Shown in pieces: positions 7,251 to 15,773 of a stretch of 31,745 bases of DNA. A program made the position numbers and the translations under genes. Source of the stretch: a virus; IMG/VR virus record IMGVR_UViG_3300042914_000356, positions 1-31,745 of that record; one strand, 5' to 3'. Every line of letters begins with the position of its first letter. Position 1 is the first letter of the stretch. Under the pieces are notes generated by a model, which was not told where the DNA came from, made no database searches, and saw only the letters and a list, made by a program, of their open reading frames with translations.

Positions 7251-7257
7251 CCTCCTT
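7251..7257 (-). promoter_or_regulatory. Strong Shine-Dalgarno site of the tail tube-like gene
   Basis: Reading minus, AAGGAGG lies six bases before the ATG at 7244 and overlaps the capsid gene's TAA. Most genes in this genome have A-rich leaders without such a site, so this one stands out and supports high expression and translational coupling with the capsid gene. Confidence 0.75.
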
Positions 7258-8191
7258 ATGCTAATTTAAACTGAACGATTTGATCAGGGAATGCAAACTG
7301 CACACCATACTTCATGGTAGCACGGAAACGAACTTCATCTGCGTCTTGTGAATACCAAAATCTGTATTCTTCTTGTTCATTTGCTAAGTCTGTGCCTACA
7401 AACAAGTTAGACAAACGAGCTAAGAACATACGGTTTGTGCCGTTCAATCCACCTACAGCAATCAATTTCACGTTAGTTGCAGGAATCATGATTTCCATTC
7501 CTTCACTGTCAGCAGCGTAGTGGAATAAGTTAGATGCTCTTAAGGCAGTGCTATACTTTTTGAAAGTATCAATACCTACAAACAAAACCAAGTCAGAAGC
7601 ATCAGCGATGTCTGCAGGTACTACGTTGTAGATGTTATCAATCAAATCTTCTACGTTAGCAGTAGTGATTGAAGTTGCACTTGAAGTGTTACCAGCAACA
7701 GTTGAAGCAGAAGCAGCGTCAATCAACTTAATGAAACCGTCAAACTTGTTAGTGTTAGGGTTAGTGTTGGTTGTTGCGGTGTCACCTTGCCACATTGCGA
7801 TTTCTAACAATTTAGCGATGTTGTTCGCTTTGTCTTGACCGATTTGCTCCTCAAAAGGTACTGAAGTTGGAGAACCTGCAGCCATTTGGGTTTGCATCCA
7901 CTTTGCTTCCAAAGTCTTAGGGCACAAAGTCTCTTCAACTTTGATTTTACCTACAGTGATGTTACGCTGAGAGAAAGTAGTGTTACCTGAAGCGGTATAC
8001 CCACAACCGTCTGTCTGAAACCAAAGGTCACTTGTAAGGATGTTCAAAGCCTCTGCAGACTTTACACCTACTTGAACTTGACCTGCTGCTTGTAAAATAG
8101 AAGCAGTTTTTGAACCAAACAAAGACTTAAGTACTAACTCTGTAGACTGCTCGTTGGTGTAATTTGCTAAGGCTGATACGTTAAATGCCAT
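7256..8191 (-). CDS. Major capsid protein
   Basis: A 311-residue HK97-fold-type candidate. It follows the protease and scaffold genes and precedes the tail tube gene, the classical position for the shell subunit. Features include an N-terminal helix (YTNEQSTELVLKSLFGSKTA), a P-loop-like strand region (FSQRNITVGKIKVEETLCP near residue 73), a long helix (FEEQIGQDKANNIAKLLEIA near 113), and a C-terminal beta region (VRFRATMKYGVQFAFPDQIV). The A-domain core includes DLVLFVGIDTFKKYSTALR near 200. It starts at the ATG at 8191 within an A-rich leader. The call rests on pattern and gene order. Confidence 0.88.
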   Translation of the reverse strand: MAFNVSALANYTNEQSTELVLKSLFGSKTASILQAAGQVQVGVKSAEALNILTSDLWFQTDGCGYTASGNTTFSQRNITVGKIKVEETLCPKTLEAKWMQTQMAAGSPTSVPFEEQIGQDKANNIAKLLEIAMWQGDTATTNTNPNTNKFDGFIKLIDAASASTVAGNTSSATSITTANVEDLIDNIYNVVPADIADASDLVLFVGIDTFKKYSTALRASNLFHYAADSEGMEIMIPATNVKLIAVGGLNGTNRMFLARLSNLFVGTDLANEQEEYRFWYSQDADEVRFRATMKYGVQFAFPDQIVQFKLA

Positions 8192-8195
8192 TTTT

Positions 8196-8753
8196 TTATT
8201 TATTTTTTAGGGTTTGTGCAATTTTCATGATGTTTGCGAACTGCTCTTCTTTCTTAGAAAGTTTTGCAGGTGCTTTCTGTGGTTCTTCAGATGGTAAATC
8301 TGCTACTTTTTCAACTAAGTCAACGGTCTTGCTGAAGATGTCTTTCATTGAATTGAATTTAGCCTCTTGCTCAGAGTTCTTCTTTTCCATTGCTTCAAGA
8401 CGTGCAACTACTTCATTGAACTTGTCTAACAAAGAGTTGAAAGACTCAACGGTTGCAAACTCAGTTGCTGCAACTTCAACTTCAACTTCTTCTTCGATTT
8501 CTACGATTTCGGTTACAATACCGCCTTCAGTAGTTACAAGCATACCGCCTTCAACTTCGTGAGTAGCATCAGGAGCAGGAATAAGACCTTCGCCAGTTTG
8601 AACAAAGATAGCAGTACCTACTGCAAGTTCGCCTTCCCATTCAATGATCGTGCCATCTACTAATGTGGCAGTTTCCATCTTCACCTCTTCGGTCTTCTCT
8701 TCTGAGAAACCTAACAAGGTTCTGATTTCTTGGATTACTTCTTTTGAATTCAT
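8196..8753 (-). CDS. Scaffolding protein candidate
   Basis: A 185-residue, strongly acidic protein. Residues 1-20 form a helix (MNSKEVIQEIRTLLGFSEEK). A beta segment follows (GTIIEWEGELAVGTAIFV), then an acidic linker (EIVEIEEEVEVEVAATEF). From residue 105 on there is a coiled coil (SLLDKFNEVVARLEAMEKKN) and a charged C-terminus (LSKKEEQFANIMKIAQTLKN). A gene between prohead protease and capsid encoding an acidic, partly coiled-coil protein is typically the scaffold that guides shell assembly and is then degraded. The middle valine/glutamate-rich stretch also resembles the short beta domain often found in Bacteroidota capsid-associated proteins. Function is inferred from order and composition. 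Confidence 0.75.
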   Translation of the reverse strand: MNSKEVIQEIRTLLGFSEEKTEEVKMETATLVDGTIIEWEGELAVGTAIFVQTGEGLIPAPDATHEVEGGMLVTTEGGIVTEIVEIEEEVEVEVAATEFATVESFNSLLDKFNEVVARLEAMEKKNSEQEAKFNSMKDIFSKTVDLVEKVADLPSEEPQKAPAKLSKKEEQFANIMKIAQTLKNK

Positions 8754-8786
8754 TTTATATATAATTAGTGGTTTGTTTTTTTTGGC

Positions 8787-9830
8787 TCAATTTTTACCGT
8801 CCCATTGCTCCAACACTCTTTTTAATTTTTTCATCATAGCGTTGGCAATCTTATCTTCTACGGTCTCTTCAAAGTCAAAGAATCCCTCTACTGAGAATCC
8901 TTTAAACTCCCCCTCTTTTACTCTCTGCCATATAGACTCATCGTTTACTATGTAAGATAAAAACCAAGAGCCGTCTGCTACTTCTTCGTAACCTTTTGGA
9001 GGCATTATGCCACGTTCTCTGTCAACTATGAATGACTCAAATAAAGAAAGTCCGTTTACTGCTTTGTCGTGATGAATGTTTACTGCATCGTACTTGTCCC
9101 CTCTTGCCCATTTCTTAGCAATTTCAAAGATGGTCTCTTTGTCAAACACAACGTAGTATTCACCCCTTACATCATCGTATCTGTAAATCGGTAAATCTGC
9201 AATCATTGCAGCACCTGAGATTATACGCTTCTCTTCGTTCTGAATCTCAAATCTTGCTTTTCTTGCCTTGCTCAATTCTAACTCTTCTAACTTACGTTCA
9301 GTCCATCTCAACATCTCTTCTCCACCCCACAACAAATAAGAGATAGTCCCACACGCTTTTGTGTCTGATGGGTTATAGTATTCTTTAGCTCTTGACAAAT
9401 AAGAGTAAGTTCGTTTAATCGTTTGCAAAGAAAGGTTCTCTCTTGCTACTAATTGTCTTGCTCTGTTCTTGCCTACTAACGTAGCACAGTCATTGCCTAT
9501 TGCCTCGTTCAAGTTAATTCCTCTCTGTGCGTTTTGGCTTGCTGCTTTTGGGTAATCGTTAAAAAATTCATGCTTATCAAATTTGCCACCTTCCCAATAT
9601 GAATAGCAGATTGCAACTGCCTGTTCATTTTCATAACCTTCGTTAATGACTTTCTCTACACAACGAGATATAAACTCACCTTCATTCTCTCCTGGTCTTG
9701 GATCAACAAAGTCTTGCTCACTAAAATATTGAAACTCTTTTTCGATTGCAGGGTTAGTCACAAGTGACACAAATTCAACACCTGTTTCGTCCTCAGGATT
9801 TATAACGAGTTTGTAAATTGGTAAATCCAT
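8787..9830 (-). CDS. XkdF-like prohead protease with internal insertion
   Basis: A 347-residue protein. The N-terminus (MDLPIYKLVINPEDETGVEF, then SLVTNPAIEKEF) and the C-terminal half (ISGAAMIADLPIYRYDD near residue 204, NIHHDKAVNGLSLFESFIVD near 250, WFLSYIVNDESIWQRVKEGE and FKGFSVEGFF near 300) fit the XkdF family of phage serine proteases that mature the capsid. Between them, residues 40-190 hold an unrelated insertion with a SYW motif and the pattern RTYSYLSRAKEYYNPSDT followed by CGTISYLLWGG. The histidine in NIHHDKA and the serine in FSVEG are plausible catalytic residues. The gene precedes the scaffold and capsid genes, which supports the role. Confidence 0.82.
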   Translation of the reverse strand: MDLPIYKLVINPEDETGVEFVSLVTNPAIEKEFQYFSEQDFVDPRPGENEGEFISRCVEKVINEGYENEQAVAICYSYWEGGKFDKHEFFNDYPKAASQNAQRGINLNEAIGNDCATLVGKNRARQLVARENLSLQTIKRTYSYLSRAKEYYNPSDTKACGTISYLLWGGEEMLRWTERKLEELELSKARKARFEIQNEEKRIISGAAMIADLPIYRYDDVRGEYYVVFDKETIFEIAKKWARGDKYDAVNIHHDKAVNGLSLFESFIVDRERGIMPPKGYEEVADGSWFLSYIVNDESIWQRVKEGEFKGFSVEGFFDFEETVEDKIANAMMKKLKRVLEQWDGKN

Positions 9831-9868
9831 TCTATTATAATTATTGATTGTTAATTTTTGGCTTTGTT

Positions 9869-11518
9869 TTACCCACCTAACACGCTTACATTCTGATTAG
9901 TCGCTGCTCTTCGTTGTGTTCTTGTGATGTCACCTTCTAACACATATACTCTTCTCTCTTGTGTCAAAATGTCTTGACCTTGTGGTAGTCTTGTAGTTGG
10001 TGCATTGAATGTATTTAGATTGCCTCCTGTACTTGGAACTGAACCTGTTGGTGGAGTTGTTGCGCCTTGAAACTTTTGATTTCTAATCTGCTGAATTTTA
10101 GCAATACCGAAAGCCGCTGCAATACCTGCCTGAACAAATGGATATGCTGGGAAGAAAGCCGTAATTGGGGAATCTTGTGCAGTTTTAAATGCGTTTATTG
10201 TTCCTTCAACTGCTGAAATAGTTGCAGATGCCAATGCAAGACCTTTTCTAATTTCAAATGCTTTTTTCTGACTCTTTTCTGATTCGTTACCAAATGCAAG
10301 TTCAAGTTGAGCAATAGCCTCAAATATATTTACAAAAGTGCTGTAAGTGTCCTGAGCAAATAACTCATAACCCATTTTTAAACGGTCTATGCTTGATACT
10401 GAATTATCAGTCGCTTGACTTACTATAATAGCATTTGCATCAACTATTTTTTGTGTTTGCTGAGATATAGTGAAATCAAGGTTTTGTAATTGCTGACCTT
10501 GAACACCCTCTAACGCTTTAGCAGACCTTTCACGTTCTTTCTTTAACCATTCCTCGTATTCATTGACAACTTTCTTTTCTTCTTTTTTACCTTCAGTTAC
10601 TGTTTTGGTAGTTGTCTTTATTTCTTGTTTTTTAAGTTCTTCTAAACGCTTAGATAGTTTTAATTGTTCGTTTAGTAATTGCTCGTTTTCAAGTGCCTGT
10701 GCTTTTATTTTTTCGTTACGTCTATCAATTTCAGATTGCCTTACTTGATTACCCAGAGCCTCAACACCTCTATAATATTCTTCATTAAATTGTTTTTGAC
10801 GCTTTAATTCATCCTGACCTGCTTTTAGTCTTGCTTGTGTTGTTCTTAGTGTTTCTTCAACTACTGCTTTTTCACCTTCTAATAAAAGTTTACGTTCATT
10901 CCTTAGAGCGGTTAATTGGTCATTATATTTTTTCTGTGCTTCAGTAGCTTGTTCTGATGCTTCCTTTAATCTAAGGAAATTAGCAACCAACGCACCAACT
11001 GCAATAACCGCTGCACCAATACCACTTGATATAAGAGCGTTTCTCATTCCTGTAAATGCAGGAATCAAGAAGTTCTTTATGTTAGTAGCAATTCCAATGA
11101 TAGCACCTTTAAACTCATTAAGGTCTTTTAAGCCTTGTGCTAACACCATAGCACCTTGAACCTTGATTAGTAACTTTTCAAGTTCTTGACTTTCAGTTCC
11201 TACAATAGCCATAGCACCTGCAGCAATCTCAAAACCTGCAGCAAGTCCTTGAACGGATCTAAATAGTTGGTCTGCACCTCCTCTATTAGCGTCAATTGCT
11301 TGGTCTAATAGTTCAAGTTGACCTTTGTATTCACCCGCTCTTCTAATTGCCTCTTTTGTTCGGTCATCGTTTATACCAAATTGCAAGGCTAATTTCTCTG
11401 CTTCTCTCTGGGTATTCGCAAACGCATCACCCAAATCTTCATATACTGTTGCTGCCTGTTGTACGGTTTGTATGCCGTTAACATCTACGTCTATTTTTAC
11501 TGCGGTTTCTATTGCCAT
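9869..11518 (-). CDS. Tail tape measure protein
   Basis: A 549-residue protein. The N-terminus (TAVKIDVDVNGIQTVQQA) and the following helix (YEDLGDAFANTQREAEKLAL) match tape-measure starts. Two hydrophobic regions (FEIAAGAMAIVG near residue 95, SSGIGAAVIAVGALVANFL near 165) flank a long helical section, and a second charged coiled coil runs from about 190 to 330 (KRLEELKKQEIKTTTKTVTE). The C-terminal part contains a glycine- and alanine-rich hydrophobic region and a low-complexity end (PPTGSVPSTGGNLNTF). By the usual rule of about 0.15 nm per residue, the tail would be near 80 nm. It sits between baseplate and protease genes. Confidence 0.85.
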   Translation of the reverse strand: MAIETAVKIDVDVNGIQTVQQAATVYEDLGDAFANTQREAEKLALQFGINDDRTKEAIRRAGEYKGQLELLDQAIDANRGGADQLFRSVQGLAAGFEIAAGAMAIVGTESQELEKLLIKVQGAMVLAQGLKDLNEFKGAIIGIATNIKNFLIPAFTGMRNALISSGIGAAVIAVGALVANFLRLKEASEQATEAQKKYNDQLTALRNERKLLLEGEKAVVEETLRTTQARLKAGQDELKRQKQFNEEYYRGVEALGNQVRQSEIDRRNEKIKAQALENEQLLNEQLKLSKRLEELKKQEIKTTTKTVTEGKKEEKKVVNEYEEWLKKERERSAKALEGVQGQQLQNLDFTISQQTQKIVDANAIIVSQATDNSVSSIDRLKMGYELFAQDTYSTFVNIFEAIAQLELAFGNESEKSQKKAFEIRKGLALASATISAVEGTINAFKTAQDSPITAFFPAYPFVQAGIAAAFGIAKIQQIRNQKFQGATTPPTGSVPSTGGNLNTFNAPTTRLPQGQDILTQERRVYVLEGDITRTQRRAATNQNVSVLGG

Positions 11519-11522
11519 TTTT

Positions 11523-14276
11523 TTAATTTGTTATTACCCAATATTGAGTGCCATCTGATACAACTTGATCAAAGCTATTTTTTGCATTTCTTGTAAGTGT
11601 TGTGTTGTCATCTAAAAGTATAGAGCCATCTCCTGCGTTTATTGTTACCGAGTGACTGCTTTGAGTCTTTTTGATAGTGTACATTTTTCCGCTATTTGCT
11701 GCAGTTGGTGTTGGAAGCGTTACTGTAATTGATGCGTTATCTGTGTCGCACAAGATTAACCAATCTTCAGAAGTAGCCAAATAAGGACTATCAGCGTCTG
11801 TGATGCTCGTAACTTTACCGCCTGACATCCAACTTCCTAAACATGGATAGTTTTCGATGTACAACCTCTCTGTGTAAGGCACGTTGTACTCGTTGCATCT
11901 TAATGCAGTCACGTTTTCGTAGTTATCGGGAATCACTACACGCTCTGAAGATGTAACTACATTGTGACTACCGCCTATTGCATTTAGGTTTCCTACTACT
12001 ACGTTTTCACCTCCTCTTCCTGTGTTATTTCCGACGTATACTCCGCGAGTTGAAGAGCCTGTGCTATTGGTTTTATTGCCAAATGGAATGAGTTCTGCTC
12101 CGCCCCCAGAGTTAATAGCATCTGAAAAGCCTAATTGCTTTTTTGTGCGTGAAAATGGAGGATAGTATTTAGCCAGTAAAAACTCACACTCATAAACGTC
12201 GTCAACTAAAGGGTTATAATCTGTAACCGTTTGAAGTCTCCAATATTGCCCTTCAAAGAAATAAAGGTTTGACATCTTCATTGTCTGCCAATCTTTAGGA
12301 GTTATTCTGAAATACCCTTTAAATATCTTTGAATCTCTATCTGCTATTTCTGTGAGTGTTTTGTAATAGTATAAATTTACAAGATTTTGATTTGTATACT
12401 CAATTCCTAACTTCGTGTCGACATAAACAGGCATTCCAAAGTTCAAATCGAAATTCATGTCTGCAGTATCATCAATGTGCAAGGTCATTGGGTACTTATT
12501 GATGATGTCTCCTGGTGTTTTACCGCCTGTGTTAAACAGATAGTAAAACGGTACAGTTACCGCACCATAGAAATAAAGCACTCTGAGTTCACCTATTTGA
12601 CCATCGGGTGTTGTACACATCGAATAGAACCTACGAGTTCCAAAGTCCTCAGTCATCATAGTGGGTACGAATGAAACCTCTATCTTTTTCTCTTGCTTTA
12701 CAAAGTCATTATCTATTCTGTAGGTGCGTTCACCGTAGATTTGTTCTGTCTGCGTCTTGTAAATACTATTCTCTTCGTCTTTGCCTTCTTTGTAAGTGAA
12801 CTTGTAAGGGTTGCCTTGTAAGTCTCCGTAAGGTACAATCTCATAAGGTTGCGAATAATCTAACTTTTGTGAATAGTCAACTGAACCTGAGTAAAAGTCA
12901 TCTCTTGGAACAATTCTTAAAGTCTTTGAATCAAGTGTTGGCTCAATATATAGGTTAAACATCTTGATGAAATTCGTCAAGAGTTCTGTTTGAGTGTAAT
13001 CACCTACAAAGAAACTTTCAAAAGGAACTATTTTATTATAAAAAAGGTTAGTTGAAGTGCTTAAATTGTACCAATAAGTGCCATTATTTACACTTAATGA
13101 TGGCTGAAATATCAAACCTCCTGTTGACGGATCTTCAACATAGCAACCTGTAAACTTTATTTCTACTTGTTTTCCATCAATTACATTTGCCGCACCCACT
13201 CCTGTGTCATCAAATACAACCTGATTAGATAAAACTTTTGATAAAATCTGAATTTGAGAAGTATATACTCCATCTACAACAACTGCAAAGTTTGCCCAAG
13301 CTGCTGAATCGTCTGCAATAGTTATATTAAATGAAGCGTCTAAATACAAATAAAATTCATAACGTGCTGATGCAGGAGCGGTGTATTTGTAAGTTGATGG
13401 ATTGTAATTATTACCGTTGTCAAAATTGCCTCCTGTTGAATCGTTAGAAGCTGGTAATGTATCTCCTAAAACATTTTGTCCTGTGGTGTCTAAAGTAGTA
13501 GCACCTGTAACCTGAGCACGAAACATTCTATCAGTTACGTCAGCGTCACTTACCTTAAAACCATAGTTTGTGTAAGGTATAATTAGGTTTTTAAATCTTA
13601 CGCTATTGAAAAAAGAATCTCCTGTATATGAATAGCCTTGATTTTCAAATATCTTGTCTACTACGGTCTTTGCATACAGACAAGGAGTATGGTCAGCAAC
13701 AGACCACTCATTAGAATTATATCCTTTAGTTTCCCTTTTTGGAAACATTTGAGAATAAACATAGCCTCTGCCTTTTTCAAATGTTACTCCTGTCCCGTCA
13801 ACTATAATCTCTGTGTCCCAAGAATTTATGACATTGGTTCTATTTAAAACGTGGTTGTATTCGCTGAAGTCAAGATCAGAAAGTTTAAGGTCTTTTATAT
13901 TGGTAAATAGGTCAGCAGTCTCACCGTGAACCGTACACACATACTCAATGTCGTTTGTTCCTTTTACGGTAACCTCAGTCAATCTCAGAAAACCTCTTAG
14001 TTGCTCCATGCCGTGAGCTATGATAACGCATTGAGCCTTCTTGTTTACCTTGAAATCGGATATCTGCTGAATGTTACCGCCTATGGTTGACTTGCCTACT
14101 TCAAAGAAAGCATTAAAGAACTTGTTATTTACTTTCGTGCCAGGTAGAGTAAAACTTTTTGACCAATCACTTTTTCTTTTCTCAGGCTCTCTTATATCCG
14201 CTATTTGGCGAGTGATTAATATCTGTAAGTCACCGCCTACCTCTAACTGGTAGCCTTCCGCTATTATTTCTATCAT
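11523..14276 (-). CDS. Large tail-tip or baseplate protein with a fibre-type C-terminal domain
   Basis: A 917-residue protein, the largest in the genome. The N-terminus (MIEIIAEGYQLEVGGDLQIL, then TRQIADIREPEKRKSDWSKS) resembles flavobacterial phage tail proteins that form the tip or hub. The middle is beta-rich with many aromatic residues. After a KLGFSDAINSGGG linker near residue 715 comes a glycine- and asparagine-rich repeat region (GVYVGNNTGRGGENVVVGNL). The last 90 residues (SEDWLILCDTDNASITVTLP, GTQYWVITN) match the layout of the fibre protein's C-terminal domain. Order before the tape measure suggests a hub that carries its own host-contact domain. No cell-wall hydrolase motif is visible. 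Confidence 0.75.
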   Translation of the reverse strand: MIEIIAEGYQLEVGGDLQILITRQIADIREPEKRKSDWSKSFTLPGTKVNNKFFNAFFEVGKSTIGGNIQQISDFKVNKKAQCVIIAHGMEQLRGFLRLTEVTVKGTNDIEYVCTVHGETADLFTNIKDLKLSDLDFSEYNHVLNRTNVINSWDTEIIVDGTGVTFEKGRGYVYSQMFPKRETKGYNSNEWSVADHTPCLYAKTVVDKIFENQGYSYTGDSFFNSVRFKNLIIPYTNYGFKVSDADVTDRMFRAQVTGATTLDTTGQNVLGDTLPASNDSTGGNFDNGNNYNPSTYKYTAPASARYEFYLYLDASFNITIADDSAAWANFAVVVDGVYTSQIQILSKVLSNQVVFDDTGVGAANVIDGKQVEIKFTGCYVEDPSTGGLIFQPSLSVNNGTYWYNLSTSTNLFYNKIVPFESFFVGDYTQTELLTNFIKMFNLYIEPTLDSKTLRIVPRDDFYSGSVDYSQKLDYSQPYEIVPYGDLQGNPYKFTYKEGKDEENSIYKTQTEQIYGERTYRIDNDFVKQEKKIEVSFVPTMMTEDFGTRRFYSMCTTPDGQIGELRVLYFYGAVTVPFYYLFNTGGKTPGDIINKYPMTLHIDDTADMNFDLNFGMPVYVDTKLGIEYTNQNLVNLYYYKTLTEIADRDSKIFKGYFRITPKDWQTMKMSNLYFFEGQYWRLQTVTDYNPLVDDVYECEFLLAKYYPPFSRTKKQLGFSDAINSGGGAELIPFGNKTNSTGSSTRGVYVGNNTGRGGENVVVGNLNAIGGSHNVVTSSERVVIPDNYENVTALRCNEYNVPYTERLYIENYPCLGSWMSGGKVTSITDADSPYLATSEDWLILCDTDNASITVTLPTPTAANSGKMYTIKKTQSSHSVTINAGDGSILLDDNTTLTRNAKNSFDQVVSDGTQYWVITN

Positions 14277-15454
14277 CTGCGTTGTGATTTGTCCATTGCA
14301 CTTACTTCAACTTCTAAGGTCAAGTTAAATACCTTGTCGTTAACGTGGTATTTTCTTTCGTACTCACTTGTCCTGATGTTGACCGCTTTTAGTGTGCCGT
14401 CATACATCCACACATAAGGACTGCCTATTAACTCTTTTAACCAATCTGCCTCAGCCTCTGTAATAAAGTTAGAGTTTAAAGTAAATCGAGTAATTTCGTC
14501 TGTGTAGTAATCAGTTTTCCAATGGCTCTCTGAGTCGTAAGTGTAAGTGATTGCCGTATTGTCTAAAGTGTATGGATTTCGATTGTAAGACTTTCGATTG
14601 TAATTTACGCTCTGTCGTCTCAGCATATCAAATCGGAATGATTCAACACCCCCTAAACGATTTAAAAAGTATAAATCTACGTTGGCGTACTTGCTACATC
14701 GGTCATCAATGGTAATTGTGTACGGACTGCCTACGGTAGTTCCTGCTGAATTCTTAGGAGTGATAGTGTAGGACTTTGTTCCAACAGGTATGCCACTTGG
14801 TATGTTTGCCCCAATCGGAAAACGAGTAATGTCCTGAGCCGTTCCAGTGATAGTCGTAGAACCACTTGGACTAAAAACAACATCCAAACTATTAAGTACA
14901 CCAGCGTGAAGAGCGTAGAGCCAATCTTTTTGATCAATGTGAATTCTTTTATTTAGGTTATGCGTCAAGAAGTTTGCAGTTGAGCCTGTTGCCATTCTGT
15001 AGTCAGACTCAGCGTAGTTCATTAACTCTTCAGGACTTAAAGCAGCATTCCAAACTTTTCTAACAGATTCGTTAGTTACTCCTGTAGATAACACTATCGG
15101 AGATGTTGCCCCTGTGCTATACTCGTAGCCAAACTTTGAAGTATAAGCAAAAACTGAATTATTGCAGCCACTTGCTGCACTATCGTTGTAGTCCCAATCG
15201 TAGCTCACATAGTTTTCAAGGACACGACCAATGTTAAAAACGCCCTTGTTATTACTATTGTAGTAAATAGGTGCTTTGAGCATTGTGATAGAAAACGGTG
15301 TGCCTCCACCGTAGTCCTGAATCACGCAGTTAAATCTAAAGTTGAACTGAGAATATGTGCCTGAGGCAGATTCTGACACGACATAAATGTTATCGTTATA
15401 TGCAGGTAGAAAACTTGTGCCTGATGTTGGTTGGTGCTTGAAACTTAAAGCCAT
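14273..15454 (-). CDS. Baseplate or distal-tail-like protein
   Basis: A 393-residue beta-rich protein starting MALSFKHQPTSGTSFLPAYN. It contains an NFRFNCVIQDYGGG strand region, a long central aromatic-rich section with a VGTKSYTITPKNSAGTTVGS segment near residue 223, and the end VFNLTLEVEVSAMDKSQRR. It overlaps the next gene, the 917-residue tip protein, by ATGA and precedes the tape measure, so it is probably one of the tail-tip ring proteins. The pairing of a roughly 400-residue and a 900-residue protein here is a pattern I recall in Bacteroidota siphophages. Its leader carries the 18-base start repeat shared with the gene at 6654. The exact ring is not determined. Confidence 0.72.
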   Translation of the reverse strand: MALSFKHQPTSGTSFLPAYNDNIYVVSESASGTYSQFNFRFNCVIQDYGGGTPFSITMLKAPIYYNSNNKGVFNIGRVLENYVSYDWDYNDSAASGCNNSVFAYTSKFGYEYSTGATSPIVLSTGVTNESVRKVWNAALSPEELMNYAESDYRMATGSTANFLTHNLNKRIHIDQKDWLYALHAGVLNSLDVVFSPSGSTTITGTAQDITRFPIGANIPSGIPVGTKSYTITPKNSAGTTVGSPYTITIDDRCSKYANVDLYFLNRLGGVESFRFDMLRRQSVNYNRKSYNRNPYTLDNTAITYTYDSESHWKTDYYTDEITRFTLNSNFITEAEADWLKELIGSPYVWMYDGTLKAVNIRTSEYERKYHVNDKVFNLTLEVEVSAMDKSQRR

Positions 15455-15469
15455 CTATACTTAAATAAT
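15452..15469 (-). repeat. 18-base repeated start-site leader (copy 2)
   Basis: Reading minus, ATTATTTAAGTATAGATG ends in the ATG of the 393-residue tail gene. It is identical to 6652-6669. See that entry. Confidence 0.6.
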
Positions 15470-15491
15470 TTTTAAGGCAAAGTGTCCCAAA

Positions 15492-15773
15492 TCAGAGCAA
15501 TTCGTTTAGACAAGCACATACATAAGATTCAAAACCTTGTTGTGCTGCCTTTTCAAGTCTCTTTTGTTGTTGTCGTTTTACCGTTATATGGAACGAAAGA
15601 GTATTCAAAAACTCCTTTAATGACAAGTTAAGAATGATATCCCATTCATTTCTCTTGCCTCCTGCTAATCGGTCAATGAGTCCAAGCCATCCGAAAGCAT
15701 CTCCTTCATCTTCGCTTCCTTCTCCTTCAAATAGGTTAGGGTAGCCTCTAATAACTTCGGATAAAGTTGAGAA
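15492..15773 (-). CDS. Tail assembly chaperone extension reached by -1 frameshift (gpGT-like T part)
   Basis: This 93-codon frame has no start of its own. It runs in the -1 frame relative to the chaperone gene, from the slippery T run at 15772-15780 to a TGA at 15494-15492. It reads as genuine protein: FSTLSEVIRGYPNLFEGEG, an acidic linker (SEDEGDAFG), WLGLIDRLAGGKRNEWDIIL, LSLKEFLNTLSFH and a basic, glutamine-rich helix. Fused to residues 1-151 of the upstream frame, it would give a 244-residue protein. In lambda and many siphophages, a minority G-T fusion binds the tape measure while G coats it. Without frameshifting, the 170 bases after 15664 would be unexplained. Confidence 0.8.
   Translation of the reverse strand, partial: FSTLSEVIRGYPNLFEGEGSEDEGDAFGWLGLIDRLAGGKRNEWDIILNLSLKEFLNTLSFHITVKRQQQKRLEKAAQQGFESYVCACLNELL

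Noticed and set aside
14731-14937. Minus-strand 68-codon frame inside the 393-residue tail gene
   Set aside because: Entirely inside a gene with strong protein character in the other frame; leucine-rich shadow.
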